Shown piece by piece: positions 1-5,206 of a stretch of DNA of 5,287 bases. The DNA comes from Candidatus Cloacimonadota bacterium. Lineage in GTDB: Bacteria; Cloacimonadota; Cloacimonadia; Cloacimonadales; TCS61. The first letter of the stretch is position 1, and the number at the start of each line of letters is the position of its first letter. A program made the position numbers and the translations under genes. The notes under the pieces are model-generated. The model searched no databases and had not been told where the DNA came from. It worked only from the letters and a program-made list of their open reading frames with translations. The stretch is taken from positions 1 through 5,287 of the forward strand of contig JAGGWC010000147.1 of NCBI GenBank assembly GCA_021157645.1, written 5' to 3'.

Positions 1-433
1 TAATCCCACCATCACTCAACAAAACCAACCTTTCGGGATGTTCATAAACAAGTACATCACTAAGATTTTCACCGGTTCTCAATCCTTTTTCTTTATCCAA
101 TACCGCTTTAATAAGAGTTGCAGTTGCACATTTACCCTTTAATAAAATATCTGCTTTCCATTCTCGGATCGCTTTCACGGATTCTGATGCGGCCAATTCC
201 AGATCTTCTCCTGTATCTATTATTGAGAAATCATTCACAAACTCAGAAGCATTTTCCTGCAAATAATTATCTATATACTGTTTGTCACCGATAAGTAAAC
301 TATCGGCAATATTCTCTTTCTTAACCATAACAGCAGCATCTATTGCCGATGAAGTATGGGCAGCGGCAATTACAACTGTTTTGTTTTTCATTTCTTTAAC
401 TTTAGTCATCAATTGTTCAAAATTTTTGATCAT
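1..433 (-). CDS. ptb: Phosphate butyryltransferase-like protein (Ptb/Pta family), 5' part, cut by window edge
   Basis: The minus strand reads open from an ATG at 433 to the left edge, giving 144 codons of a family whose members are usually about 300 residues. The start is supported by GGGAG five bases upstream. The protein opens with MIKNFEQLMTKVKEMKNKTV, then VIAAAHTSSAIDAAV (21-35), LLIGDKQYI (46-54) and KADILLKGKCATATLIKAVL (93-112) followed by DKEKGLRTG (113-121). This pattern is typical of the N-terminal half of the phosphate acetyl/butyryltransferase family, and the KGLRTG segment is most like Ptb. Known members swap phosphate and CoA on short acyl groups in the cytoplasm, making butyryl or branched acyl phosphate for ATP formation by a Buk-type kinase. 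A kinase gene downstream cannot be seen here. The substrate (butyryl, branched acyl or acetyl) cannot be decided from this fragment. The gene is divergent from the rest of the window. Confidence 0.82.
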   Translation of the reverse strand, partial: MIKNFEQLMTKVKEMKNKTVVIAAAHTSSAIDAAVMVKKENIADSLLIGDKQYIDNYLQENASEFVNDFSIIDTGEDLELAASESVKAIREWKADILLKGKCATATLIKAVLDKEKGLRTGENLSDVLVYEHPERLVLLSDGGI

Positions 434-465
434 AATTTCTCCCGACTATTTTTTATTGATGAATT

Positions 466-493
466 TTTAGAAAATCACACTGAATTAGGTCAA
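466..493 (-). promoter_or_regulatory. Candidate promoter of the Ptb-like gene
   Basis: On the minus strand, TTGACC (488-493) matches five of six bases of the sigma-70 -35 box. It is followed after 16 bases by TCTAAA (466-471), which matches four of six bases of the -10 box. Transcription would start near 459 and leave a leader of roughly 25 bases with the GGGAG ribosome binding site. The -10 box is mediocre, so this is a reasoned guess based on position and the good -35 box. Confidence 0.35.
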
Positions 494-517
494 GGATTTT
501 ATTGTGAAAAACCTTGA
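490..517. promoter_or_regulatory. Imperfect palindrome, possible operator
   Basis: TCAAGGATTTT (490-500) and AAAAACCTTGA (507-517) pair at 10 of 11 positions around the six-base centre ATTGTG. The mismatch is the A-A pair at 496/511. The palindrome lies in the divergent intergenic region and covers the candidate -35 box of the Ptb-like gene, where a bound regulator could block transcription. It could equally be a small hairpin or a chance arrangement of AT-rich sequence. It does not match a regulator consensus I can name with confidence. Confidence 0.35.
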
Positions 518-609
518 TAATATATGACTTAAAAGTAACTATAACACTAAATTAACTTGACATTTAATCCGTTTTTTTTTGTTTTGAGAAAAAATAAATT
601 TGGGGAAAT

Positions 610-1548
610 ATGGCAGTATCAAAAAGATGGCACATAGTATTATCAACAACAGAGTCTTCCAGACCTATCAATATAAGTCTGCCCAAAAAGGTTGGTCTAT
701 TTTTATGTGTGTTGTCGGCACTATTATTGCTGTTTTTTTCCGGATCAATTTTCTTCATCATCCATAATCAGTCCCAGATAGCACAAGCGAATGAGATATT
801 TAAGGAAAATGTCGTTCTTAAAGACAAGCTTGTCATACTGTCTTCAGAAATTGATTCAATTATGACTAAATTAAAATTGATGGAAAACTGGGAAGATAAA
901 GTTCGCACCGACAAGAATTTTAAAGTTATTAATAAAGAGATACGTGAAATGGGTATTGGTGGATTGCCTATAATAGATACAACATTTACATCTTCAAATA
1001 TTGCCTTAAGTGATGATTACTCTCTTACACTAAATAAAATAATTCAACTTAAGGGTAAGATCGAATTTGATTATTATACCCATGAAGAACTAAAGGATAT
1101 GGTTCTATTAAAAGAGGAATTGTATTTGAATACTCCTTCTATTTATCCCGCTTATGGAAGAATATCTGATCCTTATGGGTGGCGGATTCATCCCATTACA
1201 GGTAAAAGAAATTTTCATAATGGATTAGATATTGGCAATATTAAGGGTACACCGATCTATGCTGTAGCAGATGGTAAAATATCTTCTACTGGACATCAAA
1301 AATACTTTGGGAAATTTATTGCAATAACTCATAAATTTGGATACCAGACAAACTATGCCCATCTTAATAAAATTTATGTTAAAAGAGGTGATGAAGTTAA
1401 AAGAGGTCAGATTATTGCAGAAATGGGAAATTCTGGGCGTTCAACCGGAAGTCATTTACACTTTGAGGTATTGAGATATAATAAATATAGAAATCCATAC
1501 CAATATTTAAATAAACTTGAAGATGACATAATCATTACAAAAAAATAA
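610..1548 (+). CDS. Membrane-anchored M23 (LytM-type) peptidoglycan metallopeptidase
   Basis: This 312-residue protein has a short basic cytoplasmic tail (1-27), one strong membrane helix (about 28-52, FLCVLSALLLLFFSGSIFFI), a predicted coiled coil (about 55-95), a linker, and a C-terminal M23 domain (about 178-297). The domain shows YGWRIHPITGKRNFHNGLDIG, in which H203 and D207 form the HxxxD motif. It also has YAHL with H251 and GSHLHFE with H282 and H284. By LytM knowledge, H203, D207 and H284 bind zinc while H251 and H282 are catalytic. All are present, so it is expected to be an active cross-link endopeptidase, unlike degenerate activators such as EnvC or NlpD. The active domain would sit outside the inner membrane, acting on peptidoglycan. 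The start at 610 has GGGGA just upstream and places the membrane helix normally. It heads the plus-strand cluster, 26 bases before xseB. The exact subfamily (MepM-like or other) is not resolved. Confidence 0.9.
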   Translation: MAVSKRWHIVLSTTESSRPINISLPKKVGLFLCVLSALLLLFFSGSIFFIIHNQSQIAQANEIFKENVVLKDKLVILSSEIDSIMTKLKLMENWEDKVRTDKNFKVINKEIREMGIGGLPIIDTTFTSSNIALSDDYSLTLNKIIQLKGKIEFDYYTHEELKDMVLLKEELYLNTPSIYPAYGRISDPYGWRIHPITGKRNFHNGLDIGNIKGTPIYAVADGKISSTGHQKYFGKFIAITHKFGYQTNYAHLNKIYVKRGDEVKRGQIIAEMGNSGRSTGSHLHFEVLRYNKYRNPYQYLNKLEDDIIITKK

Positions 1549-1574
1549 ACTGGAATTGAGCTTAACAATTATAT

Positions 1575-1796
1575 ATGAAAGGTAAAATAAAATTCGAACT
1601 AGCTTTAATAAGATTAGAAGAGATTGTCCATAAATTGGAAGAAGGCGTAGACGAATTAGATAAGATTGTTGACCTTTTTGAAGAAGGCTCAGAATTAGCT
1701 GATTTTTGCAATAAGAAACTTGAAAAAATTGAGAATAAGATTGAATTTATAACAAATAAAATACATAAAGAAGAAAACATTCCTGAGGAAATATGA
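1575..1796 (+). CDS. xseB: Exodeoxyribonuclease VII small subunit
   Basis: This is a 73-residue, highly charged, all-helical protein. It carries the XseB pattern FELALIRLEEIVHKLEEGVD (7-26), then LDKIVDLFEEGSELADFCNK (28-47) and KLEKIENKIEF (48-58), the usual helical hairpin of the family at the usual length (about 70-85). Several XseB chains bind one XseA chain to form exonuclease VII, which degrades single-stranded DNA in both directions into short oligonucleotides in repair and recombination. xseA is commonly next to xseB but is not in this window; its usual place upstream is taken by the M23 gene. The ribosome binding site is weak (GAG at 1558-1560, rather far from the start). The stop overlaps the next gene's start as ATGA, in the conserved xseB-ispA order. 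Confidence 0.9.
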   Translation: MKGKIKFELALIRLEEIVHKLEEGVDELDKIVDLFEEGSELADFCNKKLEKIENKIEFITNKIHKEENIPEEI

Positions 1797-2689
1797 GCAC
1801 AAAAAATATGGTCTTAAAAAAGGACCTGAAAGAAAAACGCGAACTTGTTAATATCGCAATAGATCGTTTCCTACCAAGAAAAGATGAGTATCCAAAACAA
1901 ATACATAAAGCTATACGGCATACTTTATTTGCAGGCGGGAAAAGATTACGACCATATTTGATGATAAATACTTACCTGCTTTTTAAAGATGATATCGATA
2001 AAATACTTCTTGTCGCAGGTGCTATTGAAATGTTGCATACATATACTTTGATACATGACGATCTACCTGAAATTGATAATGACGAGTACAGACGGGGCAA
2101 AAAAGCATGCCATGTCCTTTTTGGCTCTGATATTGCTTTACTGGCTGGAGATGCACTTCTTATTTATGCTTTTCAGGCAATTGCAAGTTCTGAAGAAATC
2201 GATGAAAAACTCAGATTAGATTTTATTAAAGAACTTTCTATTGAAGCTGGGCATACCGGTCTAATTGCTGGGCAAATGATAGATATTCAAAGTGAAGGTA
2301 AAAAAATATCAAAAGAGACACTTGAGTTTATTCACACTAATAAAACCGGAAAATTAATAAATCTGCCAATCCATTTCGGTTGTATGCTGGCAGAAGTTCC
2401 TGAAGAAGATCAAAAACGTATGGAAAATTTTGGACAGAAGATAGGTCTAGCTTTTCAAATTGTAGATGATATTCTGGATATTGAAGGGTCTACAGAAGCT
2501 CTTGGAAAAACCATTGGAAAAGACTCAAAAGCAAAAAAAGCTACTTTCCCGGCTGTTTATGGTTTAGAAAAATCCAAACAAATGGCAGAAAAATTAATTA
2601 CGGAAGCCAAAGTTCTTTTAGAACCTTACGGTGAAAAAGCTGAATTACTTTTAATGCTCTGCGATTTTATTCATACAAGAAAATTTTAA
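1793..2689 (+). CDS. ispA: Polyprenyl diphosphate synthase, probably farnesyl diphosphate synthase
   Basis: This 298-residue protein is full length for bacterial short-chain trans-prenyltransferases. It shows GGKRLRP (48-54), the first Asp-rich motif DDLPEID (89-95) followed by RRG (100-102), GQMIDI (160-165), KTGKLI (184-189) and the second Asp-rich motif DDILD (225-229). These bind magnesium and the diphosphates of IPP and the allylic substrate. Tyr84 sits five residues before the first motif, and that motif has the two-residue insertion; together they are the known hallmark of bacterial type II farnesyl (C15) synthases. Type II geranylgeranyl synthases usually lack the aromatic residue there. 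The product would feed undecaprenyl and quinone side-chain synthesis. The start at 1793 is preceded by GAGGAA and overlaps the xseB stop; ATG 1808 is an alternative but has no better site. dxs, often next, is absent; a hairpin follows. Confidence 0.92.
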   Translation: MSTKNMVLKKDLKEKRELVNIAIDRFLPRKDEYPKQIHKAIRHTLFAGGKRLRPYLMINTYLLFKDDIDKILLVAGAIEMLHTYTLIHDDLPEIDNDEYRRGKKACHVLFGSDIALLAGDALLIYAFQAIASSEEIDEKLRLDFIKELSIEAGHTGLIAGQMIDIQSEGKKISKETLEFIHTNKTGKLINLPIHFGCMLAEVPEEDQKRMENFGQKIGLAFQIVDDILDIEGSTEALGKTIGKDSKAKKATFPAVYGLEKSKQMAEKLITEAKVLLEPYGEKAELLLMLCDFIHTRKF

Positions 2690-2710
2690 TCTGAATAATA
2701 AAATATTACT

Positions 2711-2735
2711 AACAGGGCTTCGTTGAAGCCCTGTT
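2711..2735 (+). terminator. Hairpin between ispA and dut, probable intrinsic terminator or attenuator
   Basis: AACAGGGCTTC (2711-2721) and GAAGCCCTGTT (2725-2735) form a perfect 11-bp stem with a GTT loop. The stem is GC-rich in an otherwise AT-rich setting, 21 bases after the ispA stop. The following T tract is short (TTTCATC), so termination may be partial. The stem ends 20 bases before the dut start and leaves the dut ribosome binding site free. It probably separates the M23-xseB-ispA block from the dut-to-pgsA block, or lowers read-through into it. No convincing dut promoter is visible between hairpin and gene, which favours partial read-through or a promoter inside ispA. Confidence 0.65.
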
Positions 2736-2743
2736 TCATCATT

Positions 2744-2750
2744 AAGGTGG
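2744..2750 (+). promoter_or_regulatory. Ribosome binding site that fixes the dut start
   Basis: AAGGTGG lies five bases before ATG 2756, close to the ideal spacing. It rules out the upstream in-frame TTG at 2723, which lies inside the hairpin and has no such site. Confidence 0.8.
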
Positions 2751-2755
2751 AAAAA

Positions 2756-3193
2756 ATGCTAAAAGTAAATATTCAAAAAATAAATGAATACGCTAAACTT
2801 CCAAAACGCATGACCGAACATGCCGCAGGTTATGATCTCTATTCTTGTAATGAAGAAGATATGGTTATAAGATCAGGAGAGGTTGCTCTTATCCCAACAG
2901 GTATTGCAATTTCGTTACCGGTAGGATATGAAGCTCAAATACGTCCTCGAAGCGGATTGGCAATCAAACATCAAATTGGAGTTCTTAATTCGCCAGGAAC
3001 AATTGATGCTGATTATCGTGGCGAGATCAAGGTTATTTTATTTAACTTTGGGAAAACTGATTTCATAATTTCTATCCATACACGAATTGCACAAATGGTT
3101 GTTTCACGTCATGAATCTATTGATTTTATCATTACTGATAATCTTGATGAAACAGATCGCGGAAGCGGTGGATTTGGGCACACAAAACATTAA
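2756..3193 (+). CDS. dut: Deoxyuridine 5'-triphosphate nucleotidohydrolase (dUTPase)
   Basis: This 145-residue protein has the length of the trimeric dUTPase family and all five conserved motifs in order. They are AGYDLYS (24-30), RPRSGLA (63-69), GTIDADYRGEIKV (81-93), RIAQMV (110-115) and the C-terminal P-loop-like RGSGGFGHT (135-143). By comparison with E. coli Dut, D84 should activate the water and Y87 should stack in the uracil pocket, while F140 in the last motif closes over the base. The enzyme splits dUTP to dUMP and pyrophosphate, keeping uracil out of DNA and supplying dUMP for thymidylate synthesis. The longest frame begins at TTG 2723, adding 11 residues that fit no family member. 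ATG 2756 with AAGGTGG five bases upstream is the true start. The methyltransferase gene follows after 12 bases. Confidence 0.96.
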   Translation: MLKVNIQKINEYAKLPKRMTEHAAGYDLYSCNEEDMVIRSGEVALIPTGIAISLPVGYEAQIRPRSGLAIKHQIGVLNSPGTIDADYRGEIKVILFNFGKTDFIISIHTRIAQMVVSRHESIDFIITDNLDETDRGSGGFGHTKH

Positions 3194-3205
3194 ATAAGAG
3201 AACGA

Positions 3206-3817
3206 ATGCTTATTCCTGTACAACTTCCATTTAATAAAACAATTTATCAAACTACTGATGGACATTCAATAACTTCCGATTCAGCATTCCTCGTAAAAAC
3301 TATTTCAGATAGGATTTTACGGAAAAATATTCATTTACTTGAGCTAGGTAGTGGGAACGGCGTTATTTCTATTATGTTATCTCATTATCATCCAGTATGG
3401 AAGATAACGGGAATTGAAATCCAGAAACAACTAGTCAAACTTAGCAAAGATAATGCAAAAAAATCTGAAACATCCCCTATCTTTATTGAAGCAGATCTTC
3501 GGTCTTTAACTTCTTCGCAGAAATTTGATCTGATAATTTCCAATCCACCATATTTTCCAAAAGATACAGGCAAGATAAGCCCGATGCGAGAACGTGCAAT
3601 TTCTCGGCATGAAACACTCTGTAATATGTTAGATGTTCTGGAATGTGTAAAAAGAAATTTAAAGAAAGGTGGCAGTGCTTTTATTCTTTATCCTCAAAAC
3701 AGAGAACATGATATTGATGATTTTGCAAAAAAGGTTGACCTGAAAGCGATGAAAAAATTTGTTCTAGATTCAAAAAAGAATAAAAAGAAAATCATTGTGG
3801 AGCTTGTTCATGCTTAA
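3206..3817 (+). CDS. tRNA1(Val) A37 N6-methyltransferase-like protein (TrmN6/YfiC family)
   Basis: This 203-residue Rossmann-fold methyltransferase carries the SAM-binding motif LELGSGNG (45-52), an acidic residue closing the second strand (GIEI, E71) and the NPPY motif in LIISNPPYF (109-117), typical of enzymes that methylate an exocyclic amino group of adenine. The N-terminal QTTDGHSITSDSAFLV (15-30), and the Arg-rich stretch then RHE (128-136) after NPPYF, resemble TrmN6/YfiC, which in E. coli methylates A37 of tRNA1(Val). It is shorter than the E. coli protein (about 245), mostly at the C-terminus, which ends in a Lys-rich segment (183-195). The same family includes proteins of unknown target, so the exact substrate is an inference and I leave the symbol empty. 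AAGAG lies five bases before the ATG. Its last eight bases overlap the FtsE-like gene. Confidence 0.78.
   Translation: MLIPVQLPFNKTIYQTTDGHSITSDSAFLVKTISDRILRKNIHLLELGSGNGVISIMLSHYHPVWKITGIEIQKQLVKLSKDNAKKSETSPIFIEADLRSLTSSQKFDLIISNPPYFPKDTGKISPMRERAISRHETLCNMLDVLECVKRNLKKGGSAFILYPQNREHDIDDFAKKVDLKAMKKFVLDSKKNKKKIIVELVHA
3799..3802 (+). promoter_or_regulatory. Ribosome binding site that fixes the FtsE-like start
   Basis: GGAG lies seven bases before ATG 3810, inside the 3' end of the methyltransferase gene. It supports ATG 3810 over the in-frame TTG at 3795, which would add only five residues and would itself contain this site. The arrangement suggests translational coupling. Confidence 0.7.
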
Positions 3818-4427
3818 GATAGAAGAATTTTCCTTATTAAGAGAGAACGAAAAATTCATGCTGATAGACGAGATGATTATCGGAAGCGGCATGAGAGTGA
3901 ATATATTTGGGAATAATAATACAGGAAGATCACTTTTATTGAAATCAATACACGGAAATTATTACAATTTTAATGGACAAATATTAATTAAAGACAAGCC
4001 AATATTATTTTATAAAAAGAAGAAAAAAACAATTCTTATAGATAATACTTCTCACCTTCTCATGAACGAATCTGTTTGGAAAAATATTATCATTCCATTA
4101 CAAAAAGTAACTACCAGACAAAAGCAGAAAATATTGGAATTATGTATTACATCCCAACTTGGTGATAAGATTGGAACCAAAGTTAAAACTCTTTCATCCT
4201 CATCAAAAAAATTCATCGAATTGATTAGGGCAGTTATCCAGCTTCCGCAAATTATTCTTATTGATGATCTTGAAAATTACTTCGATGAAAAGAACATGAT
4301 CACAGCCTTGGAAGTTTGTAATTTTGCTATAAATAGTGGAGCTTCCATTATAGCTACTTCTAAAAGAAAACTGGATAATTTTGATATTCATTACGGAATT
4401 CAAGACAGCAAATTGGTGAAATTGTGA
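3810..4427 (+). CDS. Degenerate FtsE-like ABC ATP-binding protein
   Basis: This 205-residue protein has the size and domain order of FtsE, but each nucleotide-handling motif is altered. Walker A reads GNNNTGRS (34-41), with Arg40 for the usual Lys. The Q-loop region (78-82) has no Gln, although the following HLLMNESVWKNIIIPL (82-97) closely follows the FtsE pattern LLPxxTVxENVxxPL. The signature is LSSSS (128-132) instead of LSGGE. Walker B IILIDD (148-153) has Asp153 for the catalytic Glu, and the His switch is Ser184 in IATSKRK. In FtsE, ATP binding and hydrolysis drive FtsX to activate peptidoglycan hydrolases at the septum. This protein may bind nucleotide weakly and hydrolyse it poorly or not at all. 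The motifs lie in one continuous frame with normal spacing, arguing against a pseudogene. It overlaps the FtsX-like gene (GTGA), strongly supporting pairing. An orthologous role to FtsE is inferred. Confidence 0.72.
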   Translation: MLKIEEFSLLRENEKFMLIDEMIIGSGMRVNIFGNNNTGRSLLLKSIHGNYYNFNGQILIKDKPILFYKKKKKTILIDNTSHLLMNESVWKNIIIPLQKVTTRQKQKILELCITSQLGDKIGTKVKTLSSSSKKFIELIRAVIQLPQIILIDDLENYFDEKNMITALEVCNFAINSGASIIATSKRKLDNFDIHYGIQDSKLVKL

Positions 4428-5206
4428 AAAAGGGAATTTCTTTTCAAATCATTGTTATTTTTATAGTTCTTGTTGGATGGAATCTACTTCATTTAGGATA
4501 TGAGTATCAAAAAAATGTTTTTGAAAATAATATTTCTGCTTCTCCAATGATGCTTCTTTCTATGCAGGAAAATACACTTGAACAACTGAAATTAAAGATA
4601 GAAAAGAATGATTTTATCAGAGATATTATAATAATTCAGGACTCTATCGTTGCTCAAACACTAATTACTAATTATAATTTAGGAGGCAGTAAGAATATTT
4701 TAAGTTCTTACATACTTCCTACTGCTATGCAGATAAATTTTGCAGGAGATAAATTTCAAATTGAACAAAAACGAGAACTGGAAAGAATCCTTTTAGATTA
4801 TGCACCAGCGGTTATTTATTATTTTGATAGCGTGCAATGGCAAATTGATCAAAATAAGATCACTCTTCTTACAAAGGGTTATTATGCTGGATTTGGTTTA
4901 TTTATTATTTTAATATTGTTAATTTCAATTTTTCTCCGGATTCATTTTGAAATAAAGAGTAATGTCTTTTGGGAAATTTATAGGTCTTCCGGCGGTCGTT
5001 TTGGAAAACGAAGAAAGCAATTTTTTGTTAATTCACTATATCTATGTTCCATTCCGATTATTCTAAATGTAGTTATTTATTACTCATTGATGCATTTCCA
5101 ACTACTCCACCTTAAAATTGATTATCGTTTCTTTGGCATTGAATTATTATCGTTAGTTATCGGCTCATTATTTGCCAGAATAGTTTTAAGAGAAAACCTT
5201 AAATGA
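4424..5206 (+). CDS. FtsX-like four-helix membrane protein
   Basis: This 260-residue protein has FtsX topology: one N-terminal membrane helix (about 6-25), an extracytoplasmic domain (about 26-153) and three further helices (about 154-173, 202-222 and 235-254). The outer domain contains ILPTAMQINFAGDKF (97-111), resembling the FtsX segment NPLPxxFxVxL. The loop between helices two and three reads EIYRSSGGRFGKRRKQFF (184-201), positively charged and similar to the FtsX/MacB coupling segment that contacts the ATPase. FtsX transmits signals from FtsE to peptidoglycan hydrolases such as EnvC-AmiA/B in E. coli or CwlO and PcsB in Gram-positives. The start is GTG 4424 overlapping the previous stop, with a weak GGTGA site upstream. 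It is shorter than E. coli FtsX (about 350), lacking its long N-terminal cytoplasmic region. Because its partner is degenerate, I call it FtsX-like rather than FtsX. Confidence 0.75.
   Translation: MKKGISFQIIVIFIVLVGWNLLHLGYEYQKNVFENNISASPMMLLSMQENTLEQLKLKIEKNDFIRDIIIIQDSIVAQTLITNYNLGGSKNILSSYILPTAMQINFAGDKFQIEQKRELERILLDYAPAVIYYFDSVQWQIDQNKITLLTKGYYAGFGLFIILILLISIFLRIHFEIKSNVFWEIYRSSGGRFGKRRKQFFVNSLYLCSIPIILNVVIYYSLMHFQLLHLKIDYRFFGIELLSLVIGSLFARIVLRENLK

Larger units (their letters stand above)
434..609. other. Divergent intergenic region
   Basis: These 176 bases separate the Ptb-like gene from the M23 peptidase gene and must hold promoters for both. On the plus strand there is a perfect -35 hexamer TTGACA at 557-562, but the sequence 16 to 18 bases further on falls in a T-rich tract (nine T residues at 572-580) and gives no good -10 box. 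TATAAC at 540-545 resembles a -10 box but lacks a well-spaced -35 box. The plus-strand promoter therefore stays unresolved. No RNA gene or small open frame with a ribosome binding site is evident. Confidence 0.6.

Noticed and set aside
282..470. Plus-strand 62-codon open frame
   Set aside because: It lies antisense to the Ptb-like gene, has no family resemblance, and the minus-strand reading matches Ptb clearly.
502..519. Possible Rex redox-regulator site (TTGTGAA half) near the Ptb-like gene
   Set aside because: Only the left half fits the TTGTGAA-n4-TTCACAA pattern; the right half CTTGATA does not.
564..761. Minus-strand 65-codon open frame
   Set aside because: It overlaps the start of the M23 peptidase gene on the opposite strand and shows no recognisable motif.
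1562..1780. Minus-strand 72-codon open frame rich in Ser
   Set aside because: It is the mirror of xseB, whose plus-strand protein is a clear family match.
3388..3573. Minus-strand 61-codon open frame
   Set aside because: It is antisense to the methyltransferase motif region and has no features of its own.
3795..3809. TTG start giving the FtsE-like protein five extra residues
   Set aside because: The ribosome binding site GGAG lies within this stretch and points to ATG 3810.
4013..4031. A-rich Lys-coding run as evidence of a frameshifted pseudogene in the FtsE-like gene
   Set aside because: Walker A before it, and the LLMNES, signature and Walker B regions after it, all read in the same frame with normal spacing, so no frameshift is needed.
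4203..4403. Minus-strand 66-codon open frame
   Set aside because: It is antisense to the FtsE-like gene, with no ribosome binding site or family pattern noticed.
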